Positions 42,348 through 51,249 of a DNA stretch of 64,000 nt are shown here, one piece after another. The notes below the pieces were generated by a model, which saw only the letters and a list, made by a program, of their open reading frames with translations, did not search any database and had not been told where the DNA came from. Source of the DNA: Oceanococcus sp964629015. GTDB taxonomy: Bacteria; Pseudomonadota; Gammaproteobacteria; Nevskiales; Oceanococcaceae. Numbering within the stretch: the first letter of the stretch is position 1; each line of letters opens with the position of its first letter. The stretch is from contig CAZVMN010000002.1 in the NCBI GenBank assembly GCA_964629015.1, positions 186,001 through 250,000 of the forward strand, written 5' to 3'. The position numbers and the translations under genes are program-made.

Positions 42348-43190
42348 TCAACTCGATTGAAGCTTGCGCTTGAAACCCCAGGTGATCAGGCGTTGGTACC
42401 CTGCCGGGAACAAACGCACAATCACATCCAGAATCTTGGCATCCGGCCCAACGACGACGCGGCGTTTGTTGGCCTGAACCGCACGAATTATCGTTTCGGC
42501 GGCTTTCTCGGCACTGGTGATGAAAAGCTTCTCGAACTCGGCGACACCCTGAGCATGGGTTTTCCCGGTCAGTTGTTCGATACTTTCGTTGGCCCGACTG
42601 TCACGCGCAATATTGGTTTTGATGCCCCCAGGGTGCACCGACGTGGCGCTGACGCAGGACTTCTGCACATCCAGTTCCTGACGCAGGGATTCGGTAAAAC
42701 CGCGGACCGCAAATTTGCTGATGTTGTAGGCACTCTGGGTCGGCTGAGCGCAGAGTCCAAACAGGCTGGAGGTGTTGATCACGTGACCTTCACCCGAGGC
42801 TTCCAGATGCGGCAGGAAGGCTTTGGTGCCGTAGATCACGCCCCACATATTGATGCCGAGTATCCACTCCAATTCGTCGTAACTCACGGCTGCGATCGTG
42901 CTGGCCAGAGCAACACCGGCATTGTTGAAGATCAGATTGACCTTGCCGTGATCGGCGACCACTTTGTCGGCCCATTGATACATGGCTTCGCGATCGGCCA
43001 CGTTGACCTTGTCCGCGGTGACTTTCACAGCCGCGTCTTTGAGCAATTCAACCGTTTTCTCAAGACCCTCAGTATTCACATCGGACAAGGCCAGATGGCA
43101 ACCTTTGGCCGCCAAATTCAATGCCAGCGTGCGTCCCATACCCGAGCCCGCGCCGGTAATCGCAGCGACTTTGTTGGTGAAATCTTTCAT
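42348..43190 (-). CDS. SDR family oxidoreductase
   Basis: The 280-residue short-chain dehydrogenase has TGAGSGMGR at residues 13-21, NNAG in LIFNNAGVALAST, and the catalytic Tyr-Lys in SAYNISKFAVRGFTES. It ends with a basic C-terminus (GFKRKLQSS). The gene overlaps the end of the monooxygenase gene by 4 bp, so both are made from one transcript. It is likely to interconvert the alcohol and ketone that the monooxygenase uses as a substrate or makes. Confidence 0.9.
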   Translation of the reverse strand: MKDFTNKVAAITGAGSGMGRTLALNLAAKGCHLALSDVNTEGLEKTVELLKDAAVKVTADKVNVADREAMYQWADKVVADHGKVNLIFNNAGVALASTIAAVSYDELEWILGINMWGVIYGTKAFLPHLEASGEGHVINTSSLFGLCAQPTQSAYNISKFAVRGFTESLRQELDVQKSCVSATSVHPGGIKTNIARDSRANESIEQLTGKTHAQGVAEFEKLFITSAEKAAETIIRAVQANKRRVVVGPDAKILDVIVRLFPAGYQRLITWGFKRKLQSS

Positions 43191-44710
43191 GCGGCCATCT
43201 CCTCCAATTGTGGCCAGACCGGCATATCGGCGCTCGCTCGGACCAGTTGATAATCAGCGCTCACGAACTTACGTGTCGCCATACGATACTGCCAAGTGAA
43301 ATAAGGCCACAGGGTCGGATTGCGCCCGTTGGCATCCATATACCAGCTGTTGCAGCCACCCTGGCTCCACACGGTGCCTGCCATCTTGCGTTGCAGCTTG
43401 TCGTTGAAGCGTTCTTGCACATCCGCGCGCACGTCCACTTCAAGCACACCCTGACGGTCCATGGTTTTGAGCGCAGACATGACATAAGCCAGCTGTGATT
43501 CAATCATGAACACCATGGAACTGTGGCCGAGCCCGGTGTTGGGTCCGGTCATGATGAACATATTGGGGAAGCCCGCCACACAGGTTCCCAGATACGCCTG
43601 CGGGCCGGTGTCTTTCCAGGCGTCCGTGATATCCAATCCGTTGCGCCCTTGAATCATTCCGGCCGGCAACGGCGCGGTTGCCGCAAATCCGGTTCCCAGA
43701 ATGATCGTATCGACATTGCGCGCCTTGCCATCACGGTCGATCAGACCTGTCGCGGTGATGCGCTCAATCCCGCTGGTGATGACATCGACATTGTCGCGCG
43801 TCAACGCGGGGTAATAGTTGTTGGAGAGCAAGATGCGTTTGCAGCCCAAGGTGTAGCTTGGCGTCACTTTGGCGCGCAACTCCGGATCGCTGATTTTGCG
43901 TTCGATATAACGACGCGCCATCGGCTCCATCAACTTCATCAGTTTGGGGCCGCCGGTAAAACCAGCCGCTCGCGCTTCCAGCATCCAGTAGATGCTATTG
44001 CGGTATGCGCTTTGCGCGCCCGGCACCTTACTTAAAAGACTTTGAGTGCGTGAACCCACGGCATGATCCGGCTTGGGCATGATCCAAGGCGGCGTACGCT
44101 GATACAGATCCAATTGCTCGACCTGCGGTGCGATTTCCGGCACGAACTGAATCGCACTGGCGCCCGTCCCGATCACCGCGACCTTTTTGCCTTTCAAATC
44201 GTAATCGTGGTCCCACTGCTGTGAGTGGAATGTCTTGCCCTGAAAATCCTTGAGCCCGGGGATGTCCGGCAATGAGGGACGACTCAGCCCGCCGGTACCC
44301 AGAACCAGGGCACGGGCGCGTTGAATCTGCCCGTTTGCTGTGGTGACCTCCCAGAGGTGCTCCTCATCCAGGTAGCGCGCGCGAGTGACCTCTGCGTTGA
44401 AACGCATATGCCGGCGCACATCGTATTTGTCAGCACAGTGCTCGAGATAGGCGTGTATTTCCTTCTGCGGTGAGAAAGACCGGCTCCACTGCGGATTCTG
44501 CTCAAATGAGAAAGAGTACAAATGCGACTGCACATCACAGGCGCAACCTGGGTAATTGTTGACGTACCAGGTCCCGCCGAGATCCGCTTCTTTTTCCAGC
44601 AGCACGAAACTGCGCCGCCCTTCCTGCTTGAGTTTGATAGCCATACCGAGGCCGGCGAATCCGCTGCCGACAATGATGACATCAACATCCGATTGTTGGG
44701 TCTGTCCCAT
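43187..44710 (-). CDS. Type I Baeyer-Villiger-like flavin monooxygenase
   Basis: The ATG at 44710 gives 507 residues. The FAD-binding motif is DVIIVGSGFAGLGMAIKL, the NADPH motif VAVIGTGASAIQFVPEI, and the fingerprint FQGKTFHSQQWD (residues 156-167) fits the Baeyer-Villiger consensus FxGxxxHxxxW(P/D). It should insert oxygen next to a carbonyl to make an ester or lactone, using NADPH. The gene overlaps the SDR gene by 4 bp and faces a divergent TetR gene. Two operator-like repeats frame its promoter, which suggests induction by substrate. Confidence 0.9.
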   Translation of the reverse strand: MGQTQQSDVDVIIVGSGFAGLGMAIKLKQEGRRSFVLLEKEADLGGTWYVNNYPGCACDVQSHLYSFSFEQNPQWSRSFSPQKEIHAYLEHCADKYDVRRHMRFNAEVTRARYLDEEHLWEVTTANGQIQRARALVLGTGGLSRPSLPDIPGLKDFQGKTFHSQQWDHDYDLKGKKVAVIGTGASAIQFVPEIAPQVEQLDLYQRTPPWIMPKPDHAVGSRTQSLLSKVPGAQSAYRNSIYWMLEARAAGFTGGPKLMKLMEPMARRYIERKISDPELRAKVTPSYTLGCKRILLSNNYYPALTRDNVDVITSGIERITATGLIDRDGKARNVDTIILGTGFAATAPLPAGMIQGRNGLDITDAWKDTGPQAYLGTCVAGFPNMFIMTGPNTGLGHSSMVFMIESQLAYVMSALKTMDRQGVLEVDVRADVQERFNDKLQRKMAGTVWSQGGCNSWYMDANGRNPTLWPYFTWQYRMATRKFVSADYQLVRASADMPVWPQLEEMAA

Positions 44711-44724
44711 GCACAAAGCCTTTT

Positions 44725-44742
44725 TGACAATTTGTGTTGTCA
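44725..44742. promoter_or_regulatory. Operator-like inverted repeat 1 (TetR site)
   Basis: TGACAATTTGTGTTGTCA has perfect 6-bp arms TGACAA/TTGTCA around six bases. It lies directly downstream of the likely -10 of the monooxygenase promoter and 15 bp before that gene's start. It matches repeat 2 (44753-44770) in length and outer bases, with centres 28 bp apart. Confidence 0.65.
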
Positions 44743-44771
44743 CTTTTACATCTGACAATAGTTCATGTCAA
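44743..44771 (-). promoter_or_regulatory. Sigma-70-type promoter for the monooxygenase-SDR operon
   Basis: On the minus strand TTGACA (44771-44766) is followed after 17 bases by TAAAAG (44748-44743), a perfect -35 and a 4/6 -10. The start codon is about 32 bp further at 44710. Repeat 2 covers the -35 and repeat 1 starts just after the -10, as expected for repression. Confidence 0.55.
44753..44770. promoter_or_regulatory. Operator-like inverted repeat 2 (TetR site)
   Basis: TGACAATAGTTCATGTCA has perfect 5-bp arms TGACA/TGTCA and the same 18-bp length as repeat 1. The two share TGACAAT at the left and TGTCA at the right. It covers the -35 box of the monooxygenase promoter and lies 10 bp before the GTG start proposed for the TetR gene, so one repressor could control both. 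Confidence 0.65.
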
Positions 44772-44780
44772 TATGGGTGC

Positions 44781-45437
44781 GTGAGTACCAATGATCGAAA
44801 ATACCGCGGCATGAGCCGCGAAGCCCGCCGCGACCAACGACGGCGCCAATTTATCGCAGCCGGTCATGCGATCTTTGGCACCGAGGGTTACCAGGCGGCC
44901 TCCGTAAAAAAGCTGTGTCGCGAAGCCGAACTGACCGAGCGCTACTTCTACGAGTCGTTTAAGCGGCGCGAAGATCTGTTTGCGGCCTGCTACGACGAAA
45001 AACTCGATCTGCTGTTTACCACGCTGTTGGAAAACATGGAGCCCGGCACGCGCAGTGTTGAACAGATCATCGAGGACGGTCTGCTCAGCCTGTTTCAAAC
45101 CCTGCGTAAGGATGCACACATGGCGCGCATCCTGATGATCGAAATCTACGGCGTGCCTTATGACCAGCAGCGTTTATACCAGCGCTCCATCGGGCGTTTT
45201 TCCAGCATGGTCCTGCATTTCATCCAACGCTACCTACCCCGCCAACCGGACGATCCCAACGTCAATCTGGAGCTGCTCGCCACCGGTCTGGTTGGCGTGT
45301 GCATCCAAATGGCCCAACGCTGGGTTATTGAAGGCTACCGGCACACGCCCGAACAACTGACCGCGAATTGCATGCTCATTTTCCGTGGTCTGGGTCAGCA
45401 AACCGGATTGATGCAGCAGACCATCAATCCGGCGTAA
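44781..45437 (+). CDS. TetR/AcrR family transcriptional regulator
   Basis: The GTG at 44781 gives 218 residues; an ATG at 44811 is a second possibility. The DNA-binding part is FIAAGHAIFGTEGYQAASVKKLCREAELTERYFYESF, a TetR helix-turn-helix with a slightly different end from the usual KxxLxxAV. The C-terminal helical domain binds an unknown ligand. The gene is divergent from the monooxygenase gene. Two 18-bp repeats in between are the obvious binding sites. The end overlaps the convergent alkylsulfatase gene by 14 bp. Confidence 0.88.
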   Translation: MSTNDRKYRGMSREARRDQRRRQFIAAGHAIFGTEGYQAASVKKLCREAELTERYFYESFKRREDLFAACYDEKLDLLFTTLLENMEPGTRSVEQIIEDGLLSLFQTLRKDAHMARILMIEIYGVPYDQQRLYQRSIGRFSSMVLHFIQRYLPRQPDDPNVNLELLATGLVGVCIQMAQRWVIEGYRHTPEQLTANCMLIFRGLGQQTGLMQQTINPA

Positions 45438-47403
45438 CAATCGCGAACGTTCCGTCCGGGTTATCGAACAGACGGAAGAAGCGCAGCAGATCAAGCCGGC
45501 TACCGTCCACATCCAGGTCGTCCGACATCAGGGTGTCCTTAAGCCCGGCATCGCCAATGATCAGCTTGAGGAACAAATCGTGAGTCAGCGCCAGGGTCGC
45601 ATCCGCCTCAGAATCGGGCGCGGCCATGCGGTGGTGCATCACCGCATTTTCGATCCACAACACATGATTTTCGTTCAGGTCGGTAAAGGTGAAGTTGACC
45701 TTGAAATCCGCACCATCGGCGCGCAAACCATTCAGGCGGGCGGCCATGGAATCGAAGAACTGGCTGCGTGGAATTTCGCGTAACAAAGCGACCGCGTCGG
45801 CCAACGCCGTGCCCTCTTTCACCTTGCCATGGCGCAATTCGTAGGCGCCGCTCAGATACACATCGCGCCACGGCCCTGACTCCGCCTGATAGCCCAGCTG
45901 ATCGTAGGCCCGCGCCAGCAACGCCCGTGCCTCGGCAAACTCCGGATCGGCGAACACCAGATGATTGAGCAATTCCGCGGCCCAGCGGTACTCACCGGCG
46001 TCATAGGCGGCCTGCGCTTTGTCCATCACACCCGTAACGCCACCCAGCAATTCCACATAGCGCTTACCGGCATCGGCCGGAGGCAGTGGATCGAGATTGG
46101 CCGGGTTGGCGTCGTACCAGCCAAAATAGGCTTGATACACCGCCTTGGCATTATGTTTGACGGTGCCGTAGTAACCGCGGTTGGCAAACTCCTGCTGCAA
46201 GCTCGCCGGTAACGTCAGTCGCTCGGAAATCTCACGCGGGGTGTAGCCCAGATTGGCCATGCGCAGGGTCTGATCATGAATGTACTTGTAGATATCACGC
46301 TGCTTCTTCATGAAATCCACGATGCGCTCACGTCCCCACATCGGCCATTGATGGGTCCCGAAATAAACATCAGCACGCTTGGCGTACAGCTCCAGTGCTT
46401 CCTGGATATAGCCACTCCAGCGCAAAGCATCGCGGACTTTCGCACCCCGCAAGGTGTAGACGTTATGGATGTTGCGTGAGACCACTTCACCGCCGCAGTA
46501 GGCTTTCAGTTGCGGCAGGAAAAAAGTCAGTTCGGCGGGGGCCTCGGAACCAGGCGCATTCTGGAATTCGAACTCAACACCATCAATGGTCATGGTTTGG
46601 CCAGTCTGATCGACGATATCGGTCGGCTCGGCAATGCTGATGGTACCCGCCAGCGGGGGCTCCTTGCCCAGGCCGGTGTCGATATGGCCGCGCAGTGAGC
46701 GCGCCAGATAGCGGCCGTACATATACCCGGCGCGCCGCTGCATGGCGATACCGGCCATGACATTTTCGCTGACCGCTTCCTCCATAAAGCCCACCGGAGC
46801 AACGATCATCACGTCCGGGTTGTCTCGCGTGATGGCTTCCACGCCACCGAAATGATCAATATGGCTGTGGGTAAAGATCACCGCCTGTATGGGCTTGTTG
46901 CCGAGGTGTTCGCGTGCGAAAGCCAGCGCCGTCTCTGCGGTCTCCACCACCGTGAGAGGGTCAACCACAATCCAACCATTGTCGCTGTCGATAAGCGTCA
47001 TGTTGGCGAGGTCAAAACCGCGCAGTTGATGAATGCCATCAGCGACCTTGAACAAGCCATATAGACCGTTCAGTTGGGCTTGTCGCCACAGGCTGGGATT
47101 GGCCGATTGCGGCGCATCGGCGTCGAGAAAAGTATAGGCGTCCTGATCCCAGACTACGCGACCATCGGCCATTTTGACGACCAATGAGTCAGGTTTGGCC
47201 ACCAGACCACGCGTCGCATCCTCAAAATCTTGCGGGTCTTCCAGCGGCAAACGCTGAGCCACCTCGTCATTGGCGCGCGCTGTGTGTGCCGTCGCTGCGC
47301 TATGGCCCTGCTCATCGCTGCCTTGTTCCAGCGGCAGGCTCGCCTGCTCACACGCCACCAAGCTCAACACGCCGAGCGTTATCACCCCCCGCAATGCGTT
47401 CAT
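45424..47403 (-). CDS. Alkyl sulfatase (MBL fold, SdsA1/BDS1 family), predicted lipoprotein
   Basis: The 659-residue protein has the metallo-beta-lactamase zinc motif FTHSHIDHFGGVEAI, and later ETAGGEVVSR-type residues in KAYCGGEVVSRNIHN with FGTHQWPMWGRERIVDFM, as in secondary and primary alkylsulfatases such as SdsA1. The C-terminal third is the dimerisation region followed by an SCP2-like lipid-binding domain. The N-terminus ends GVLSLVAC, a lipobox, so it should be anchored in the envelope. It releases sulfate from fatty-alcohol sulfates. The stop overlaps the convergent TetR gene. Confidence 0.92.
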   Translation of the reverse strand: MNALRGVITLGVLSLVACEQASLPLEQGSDEQGHSAATAHTARANDEVAQRLPLEDPQDFEDATRGLVAKPDSLVVKMADGRVVWDQDAYTFLDADAPQSANPSLWRQAQLNGLYGLFKVADGIHQLRGFDLANMTLIDSDNGWIVVDPLTVVETAETALAFAREHLGNKPIQAVIFTHSHIDHFGGVEAITRDNPDVMIVAPVGFMEEAVSENVMAGIAMQRRAGYMYGRYLARSLRGHIDTGLGKEPPLAGTISIAEPTDIVDQTGQTMTIDGVEFEFQNAPGSEAPAELTFFLPQLKAYCGGEVVSRNIHNVYTLRGAKVRDALRWSGYIQEALELYAKRADVYFGTHQWPMWGRERIVDFMKKQRDIYKYIHDQTLRMANLGYTPREISERLTLPASLQQEFANRGYYGTVKHNAKAVYQAYFGWYDANPANLDPLPPADAGKRYVELLGGVTGVMDKAQAAYDAGEYRWAAELLNHLVFADPEFAEARALLARAYDQLGYQAESGPWRDVYLSGAYELRHGKVKEGTALADAVALLREIPRSQFFDSMAARLNGLRADGADFKVNFTFTDLNENHVLWIENAVMHHRMAAPDSEADATLALTHDLFLKLIIGDAGLKDTLMSDDLDVDGSRLDLLRFFRLFDNPDGTFAIVTPD

Positions 47404-47495
47404 CTGTCTTCCCCGCTCATAAGTCTATTTGTCCTGCGCCGCAGCGCCGCTTGGTTATGATGCCTATCCATCAACACAACACAAGGGAGACGGGG

Positions 47496-47885
47496 ATGTT
47501 AATCACTTCAATTTACGGTGGCCTGCTTGGCATCTGGTTTCTTATCCTGAGCATCCGCGTCATCAAAGGACGCGGCAGCGGCATCAGCATTGGCGACGGC
47601 GGTGACGCACAGATGCTGCGCTTGATACGCGGACATGCCAATTTCGCCGAGTACACGCCACTCATTCTGGTTCTGATTGCGATGGCGGAATATCAGGGCA
47701 TGGCGCCGCTGTGGATACACGCCTGGGGCGCCAGCCTGCTGATCGGTCGCGTACTGCACGGTTACGCCTTTTGCTTTCACCACCACTTTCCACCCGGACG
47801 TGCCGGCGGCACTGTGCTGACGTTCGTCGCCTTGCTCGGTTCTTCGCTGTCGCTGTTGTGGATGGCAGCACAGCGCAGCGTATGA
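47496..47885 (+). CDS. MAPEG family membrane protein
   Basis: The ATG at 47496 follows AAGGGAGACGGGG and gives 129 residues with four membrane helices. The pattern RLIRGHANFAEYTPLILVLI, then LHGYAFCFHHHFPPGRAGGTVLTF, is that of YecN-type MAPEG proteins, related to microsomal glutathione transferase. The glutathione-binding residues R-x-x-x-N-x-x-E are present (RGHANFAE). The stop overlaps the start of the panE-like gene (ATGA at 47882). Confidence 0.9.
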   Translation: MLITSIYGGLLGIWFLILSIRVIKGRGSGISIGDGGDAQMLRLIRGHANFAEYTPLILVLIAMAEYQGMAPLWIHAWGASLLIGRVLHGYAFCFHHHFPPGRAGGTVLTFVALLGSSLSLLWMAAQRSV

Positions 47886-48904
47886 AACCCATCGTCATCT
47901 TTGGGGCCGGCAGTATCGGTTGCTACGTTGGCGGCCGTCTGGCCGCCAACGGCGCAGCGGTTCACCTGATCGGGCGCGAGTCGCTGGGCCAAACGCTCAA
48001 CGAATATGGCATCCACACCAGCGACCATCTGGGTGGGCGCTGGCACGCAGACAGCAGTCAATTTCACTACGCCCACAGTGTTTCTGACAATTTTCCGCAG
48101 ACGGACCTGGTGCTGGTGTGTGTGAAATCTGCCGCCACAGCGCAAGCGGGGCAAGCACTGCGAGATGTGCTTGCCCCCGGCACTGTGGTGATCAGCTTCC
48201 AGAATGGGTTGCGCAACGCGCAGGTATTGGCGGAGCACCTTCCACAATGTCAGGTTTTGACCGGCATGGTGCCGTTCAATGTGGTGAATCAGGATCAGGG
48301 ACGTTTTCATCAGGGCTCACAGGGCTCATTGGAAGTCCAGCAGGACGCCGCCGTTGCGCCGTTTCTCGCGACCTTCGAAGCGGCCGACCTGCCCCTGCAA
48401 CAACATCCCGATATGGCCGCCGTGTTGTGGTCCAAGCTGATCCTCAACCTCAACAACCCGATCAATGCATTGGCCGGCATTCCGCTCAAAACCGAGTTGT
48501 CACAACGCAGCTACCGACGCTGCCTGGCCCTGGCGCAAAAAGAGACGCTGGCACTGCTGCAACACGCTGGCATTGCCACCGCCAAGATCATCGCATTGCC
48601 CACGCCTTGGCTGCCGCACGCCCTGAGCGTCCCAGACTGGTTATTTCGGGTACTCGGCGGAAAAATGCTGGCAATTGATCCCCAGGCCCGTTCATCGATG
48701 TGGGAGGACCTGGAACGCGGCCGTCGCACCGAGATCGACTGGATCAACGGCGAAGTGGTGAGGCTGGCCGACTCCCTGCACAAGAAAGCGCCGGTAAACA
48801 GCGCACTGATCCGCCTGATACGCGACGCCGAGCAAGGCGGGCGGCGAGATTGGGGCGGCGATGAATTGCTGACTCTGCTCCGCCACGCCGCGACCAATTC
48901 GTAA
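47882..48904 (+). CDS. panE: 2-dehydropantoate 2-reductase
   Basis: The 340-residue protein opens PIVIFGAGSIGCYVGGRLAANG, the GxGxxG NADP motif of ketopantoate reductase. The substrate part includes a conserved lysine in LWSKLILNLNNPINALAGIP and the C-terminal helix carries SSMWEDLERGRRTEIDWINGEVV, the signature that binds ketopantoate. It makes pantoate for pantothenate and CoA. Members of this family that use other 2-oxo acids also exist. It overlaps the MAPEG gene by 4 bp. Confidence 0.9.
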   Translation: MKPIVIFGAGSIGCYVGGRLAANGAAVHLIGRESLGQTLNEYGIHTSDHLGGRWHADSSQFHYAHSVSDNFPQTDLVLVCVKSAATAQAGQALRDVLAPGTVVISFQNGLRNAQVLAEHLPQCQVLTGMVPFNVVNQDQGRFHQGSQGSLEVQQDAAVAPFLATFEAADLPLQQHPDMAAVLWSKLILNLNNPINALAGIPLKTELSQRSYRRCLALAQKETLALLQHAGIATAKIIALPTPWLPHALSVPDWLFRVLGGKMLAIDPQARSSMWEDLERGRRTEIDWINGEVVRLADSLHKKAPVNSALIRLIRDAEQGGRRDWGGDELLTLLRHAATNS

Positions 48905-48923
48905 GCAAACCACGAGAGGCGCC

Positions 48924-49841
48924 ATGCTCAAGGACAAAACCAGCAACGACCGCATCGTGCAGCATGGCCGTGGCGCCGAGCTGTTTCTGATTTTTATCGT
49001 CAATTTGATTTTGACGATTCTGACCCTGGGGATTTATCGCTTCTGGGCGATTACGCGCACACGCCGCTACATCTGGAGCCAGACCGAAGTTGAGGGCCAT
49101 CGACTGGAATACACAGGCCAGGGTCTGGAATTGTTGATCGGCTTTGCCAAAGTCATGGTGATCTTTGTGGCGCTCGCCATCGCGATTGCTTTTTTCCCGC
49201 CCATGATTGCCCTGCTCTACCTCGCCATGCCGTTTTTGATGGGGCTCGCGATCTACGGTGCGATGCGCTATCGCCTCTCGCACACGCGTTTGCGAGGCAT
49301 CCGCTTTGGACTGGACGGAAAGGCCTCCGATTACGCGCTCATGGTGCTGGGCTATACCTTGTTGTTGTTTTTCACACTGGGTATGGCGGCGCCGTGGGTA
49401 CGCTCCAACCTGTACGGTGAGCTGATCAATCACATGCGCTACGGTTCGGCCTGTTTCGCCTATGACGGGCGTGGCTCGAAAATGGCCGGGCCATTCTTTC
49501 TCGCCGTTCTCCTCACGCTGCCAACCCTCGGTTTGATTTGGTTCTGGTATCGCGGACGCGAAATCCGTTACCAAACCAGCCACACCACATTGGACTCGGT
49601 TCAGTTTGGCAGCTGGCTGTCCGGCGGCGCCTATCTCTGGCTGGTCCTCAGCAACCTCGTTCTGCTGCTTTTCACATTGGGCTTGGCACTGCCGTGGATC
49701 ACGCTGCGCAGCATCCGGTTCATGCTCGAACGCCTGCAACTGGAGGGCGAACTGGACTATGACCATATCCAGCAATCCGCAGCCGAGGCGAATGCCACCG
49801 GAGAAGGCTTGGCCGACGCTCTGGACGTTGGCGTGTTTTGA
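48924..49841 (+). CDS. DUF898 family membrane protein (YjgN type)
   Basis: The 305-residue protein has about six to eight membrane helices in two similar halves. TLGIYRFWAITRTRRYIWSQTEVEGHRLEYTGQGLELL and LSHTRLRGIRFGLDGKA are typical of DUF898/YjgN, as is the third repeat-like QTSHTTLDSVQFG. The function of the family is not known. The next gene, an M48 metalloprotease, starts on an overlapping TTG, so both are translated together. Confidence 0.92.
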   Translation: MLKDKTSNDRIVQHGRGAELFLIFIVNLILTILTLGIYRFWAITRTRRYIWSQTEVEGHRLEYTGQGLELLIGFAKVMVIFVALAIAIAFFPPMIALLYLAMPFLMGLAIYGAMRYRLSHTRLRGIRFGLDGKASDYALMVLGYTLLLFFTLGMAAPWVRSNLYGELINHMRYGSACFAYDGRGSKMAGPFFLAVLLTLPTLGLIWFWYRGREIRYQTSHTTLDSVQFGSWLSGGAYLWLVLSNLVLLLFTLGLALPWITLRSIRFMLERLQLEGELDYDHIQQSAAEANATGEGLADALDVGVF

Positions 49842-50911
49842 AGCTGAGCTATCCGGCACAGTGGCATGACGGTCGCAATGCCGCGCAACATAGCGTGTGG
49901 GTGCTGACTCACGTTGATGAGCTCGTCATCCAAGACATCCATCACGCCCAACTGGCGCGCTGGCCGTTACGTTGCGTGCGCTGCACCGAGGAACACTACG
50001 CGGGACAGCCCTTGAGGCTGCAAAATCGGGATGATCGCGATGCACGCTTGATCGTTGAGGACGAAGCCCTGATCGATTGGTTGAGCACCCGTATCAAGGG
50101 ATATCACCGCACGCGGAATCGTCATTCTCTCGCCAGCCGTACCCTTCTCGCCTTGCTTGCGCTGATCATCGTCGTCGGGCTGGTGATGACCGCCTTGCCT
50201 CGTGCTGCCGATCCTTTGAGCAGACTGGTTCCGCTGCGTTGGGAGGACGCCTTGGGCGAGCAGATTGTGAGCGTGTTTCTGCGCGATGCCGCACTTTGTA
50301 ACGACAGCGCCGGGCAAGCCGCGCTGGATTCTCTCAGCGCACGCCTCATGCCCGACGTCCAGACCAACCGGCGCAATCAGATCTGGGTTATCGACGACCC
50401 GATGATCAATGCGCTGGCGGCTCCGGGTGGGAACATCCTGGTGTATCGGGGCTTGATCGACTTTGCTCAATCGCCGGATGAACTCGCCGCCATCCTCGCC
50501 CACGAATTCGCTCACATTGAGGAGCGGCATGTTTTGCAGGGCATCATCCGCGACCTCGGACTGACGCTGGTTTTGTCTGCACTGATTGGCGACGTATCCA
50601 CCATTACAGCCCTGGCCGCAGACGCCGGCAAGCTGATGATCAACCTCTCGTATAGCCGCGATATTGAAGCGCAGGCCGATGCGATCGCCTACGCCAAGCT
50701 GCAAAAGGCGGGCTTGTCTGGCGCAGGCATGCAAGCCTTCTTTCAACGCTTAAGCCAGACCCATCCACAAGCCCCCGAATGGCTGTCGACGCATCCGCAA
50801 CCTCTGGCGCGCGCCGCCCGATTTGCCTCGCTGCAGGGACAACCCGCACTGCTGCTCCCACAATGGCAAGCGATCAAACAGATGTGCACCCCAGTTTCCA
50901 ATTCGCGTTAA
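49838..50911 (+). CDS. M48 family metalloprotease (membrane-bound)
   Basis: A TTG at 49838 overlapping the DUF898 stop starts this 357-residue protein. It has a domain of about 90 residues, one membrane helix near 95-115 (LASRTLLALLALIIVVGLVM), and a catalytic domain with HEFAHIEERH (His222, Glu223, His226). The glutamate ligand lies in the conserved SRDIEAQADAIAY. This matches membrane-attached zinc peptidases such as BepA/LoiP relatives. Co-translation with DUF898 suggests a joint envelope function. Confidence 0.9.
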   Translation: MKLSYPAQWHDGRNAAQHSVWVLTHVDELVIQDIHHAQLARWPLRCVRCTEEHYAGQPLRLQNRDDRDARLIVEDEALIDWLSTRIKGYHRTRNRHSLASRTLLALLALIIVVGLVMTALPRAADPLSRLVPLRWEDALGEQIVSVFLRDAALCNDSAGQAALDSLSARLMPDVQTNRRNQIWVIDDPMINALAAPGGNILVYRGLIDFAQSPDELAAILAHEFAHIEERHVLQGIIRDLGLTLVLSALIGDVSTITALAADAGKLMINLSYSRDIEAQADAIAYAKLQKAGLSGAGMQAFFQRLSQTHPQAPEWLSTHPQPLARAARFASLQGQPALLLPQWQAIKQMCTPVSNSR

Positions 50912-50946
50912 TCTGCCGGTCCCACCTACATGTTCGAGGTATCCGC

Positions 50947-51249
50947 ATGAAAACCCTTTCCTTGTTCGCCGCCGTCCTGCTGACCGGAGTATGTCTGAAC
51001 GCTCAGGCTGAACAGCCAACCATGAAAGAGCAGATGAAAGAGGATTGGCAGGAAATCAAAGACACCGCTGGCAAGGTCGGCAACAAAGCCGTCGATCTGG
51101 GCAAAAAAGCCGGCGAAAAGACCGCCGAATTTGGCCGCAAAGCCGCCGATACGGCTGATGATCTGACGGAAAAAGCTCGCGCTTCGGTGCGCGACGACGA
51201 TGATGCTGACAAGACCACCAAGAAGCCCGGCAGCCGCTTTTTCTACTAA
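50947..51249 (+). CDS. Small exported helical protein
   Basis: The 100-residue protein has a signal peptide (MKTLSLFAAVLLTGVCLNAQA). The mature part is rich in Lys, Ala, Glu, Asp with a regular 11-residue-like repeat (KVGNKAVDLGKKAGEKTAEFGRKAADTADDLTEKA cut here as separate turns), resembling late-embryogenesis-like or CsbD-like helices. It ends KKPGSRFFY. No homology with a known function is recognised. It lies 35 bp after the M48 gene and overlaps the convergent dehydrogenase gene by 4 bp. A stress-protection role is only a guess. Confidence 0.65.
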   Translation: MKTLSLFAAVLLTGVCLNAQAEQPTMKEQMKEDWQEIKDTAGKVGNKAVDLGKKAGEKTAEFGRKAADTADDLTEKARASVRDDDDADKTTKKPGSRFFY

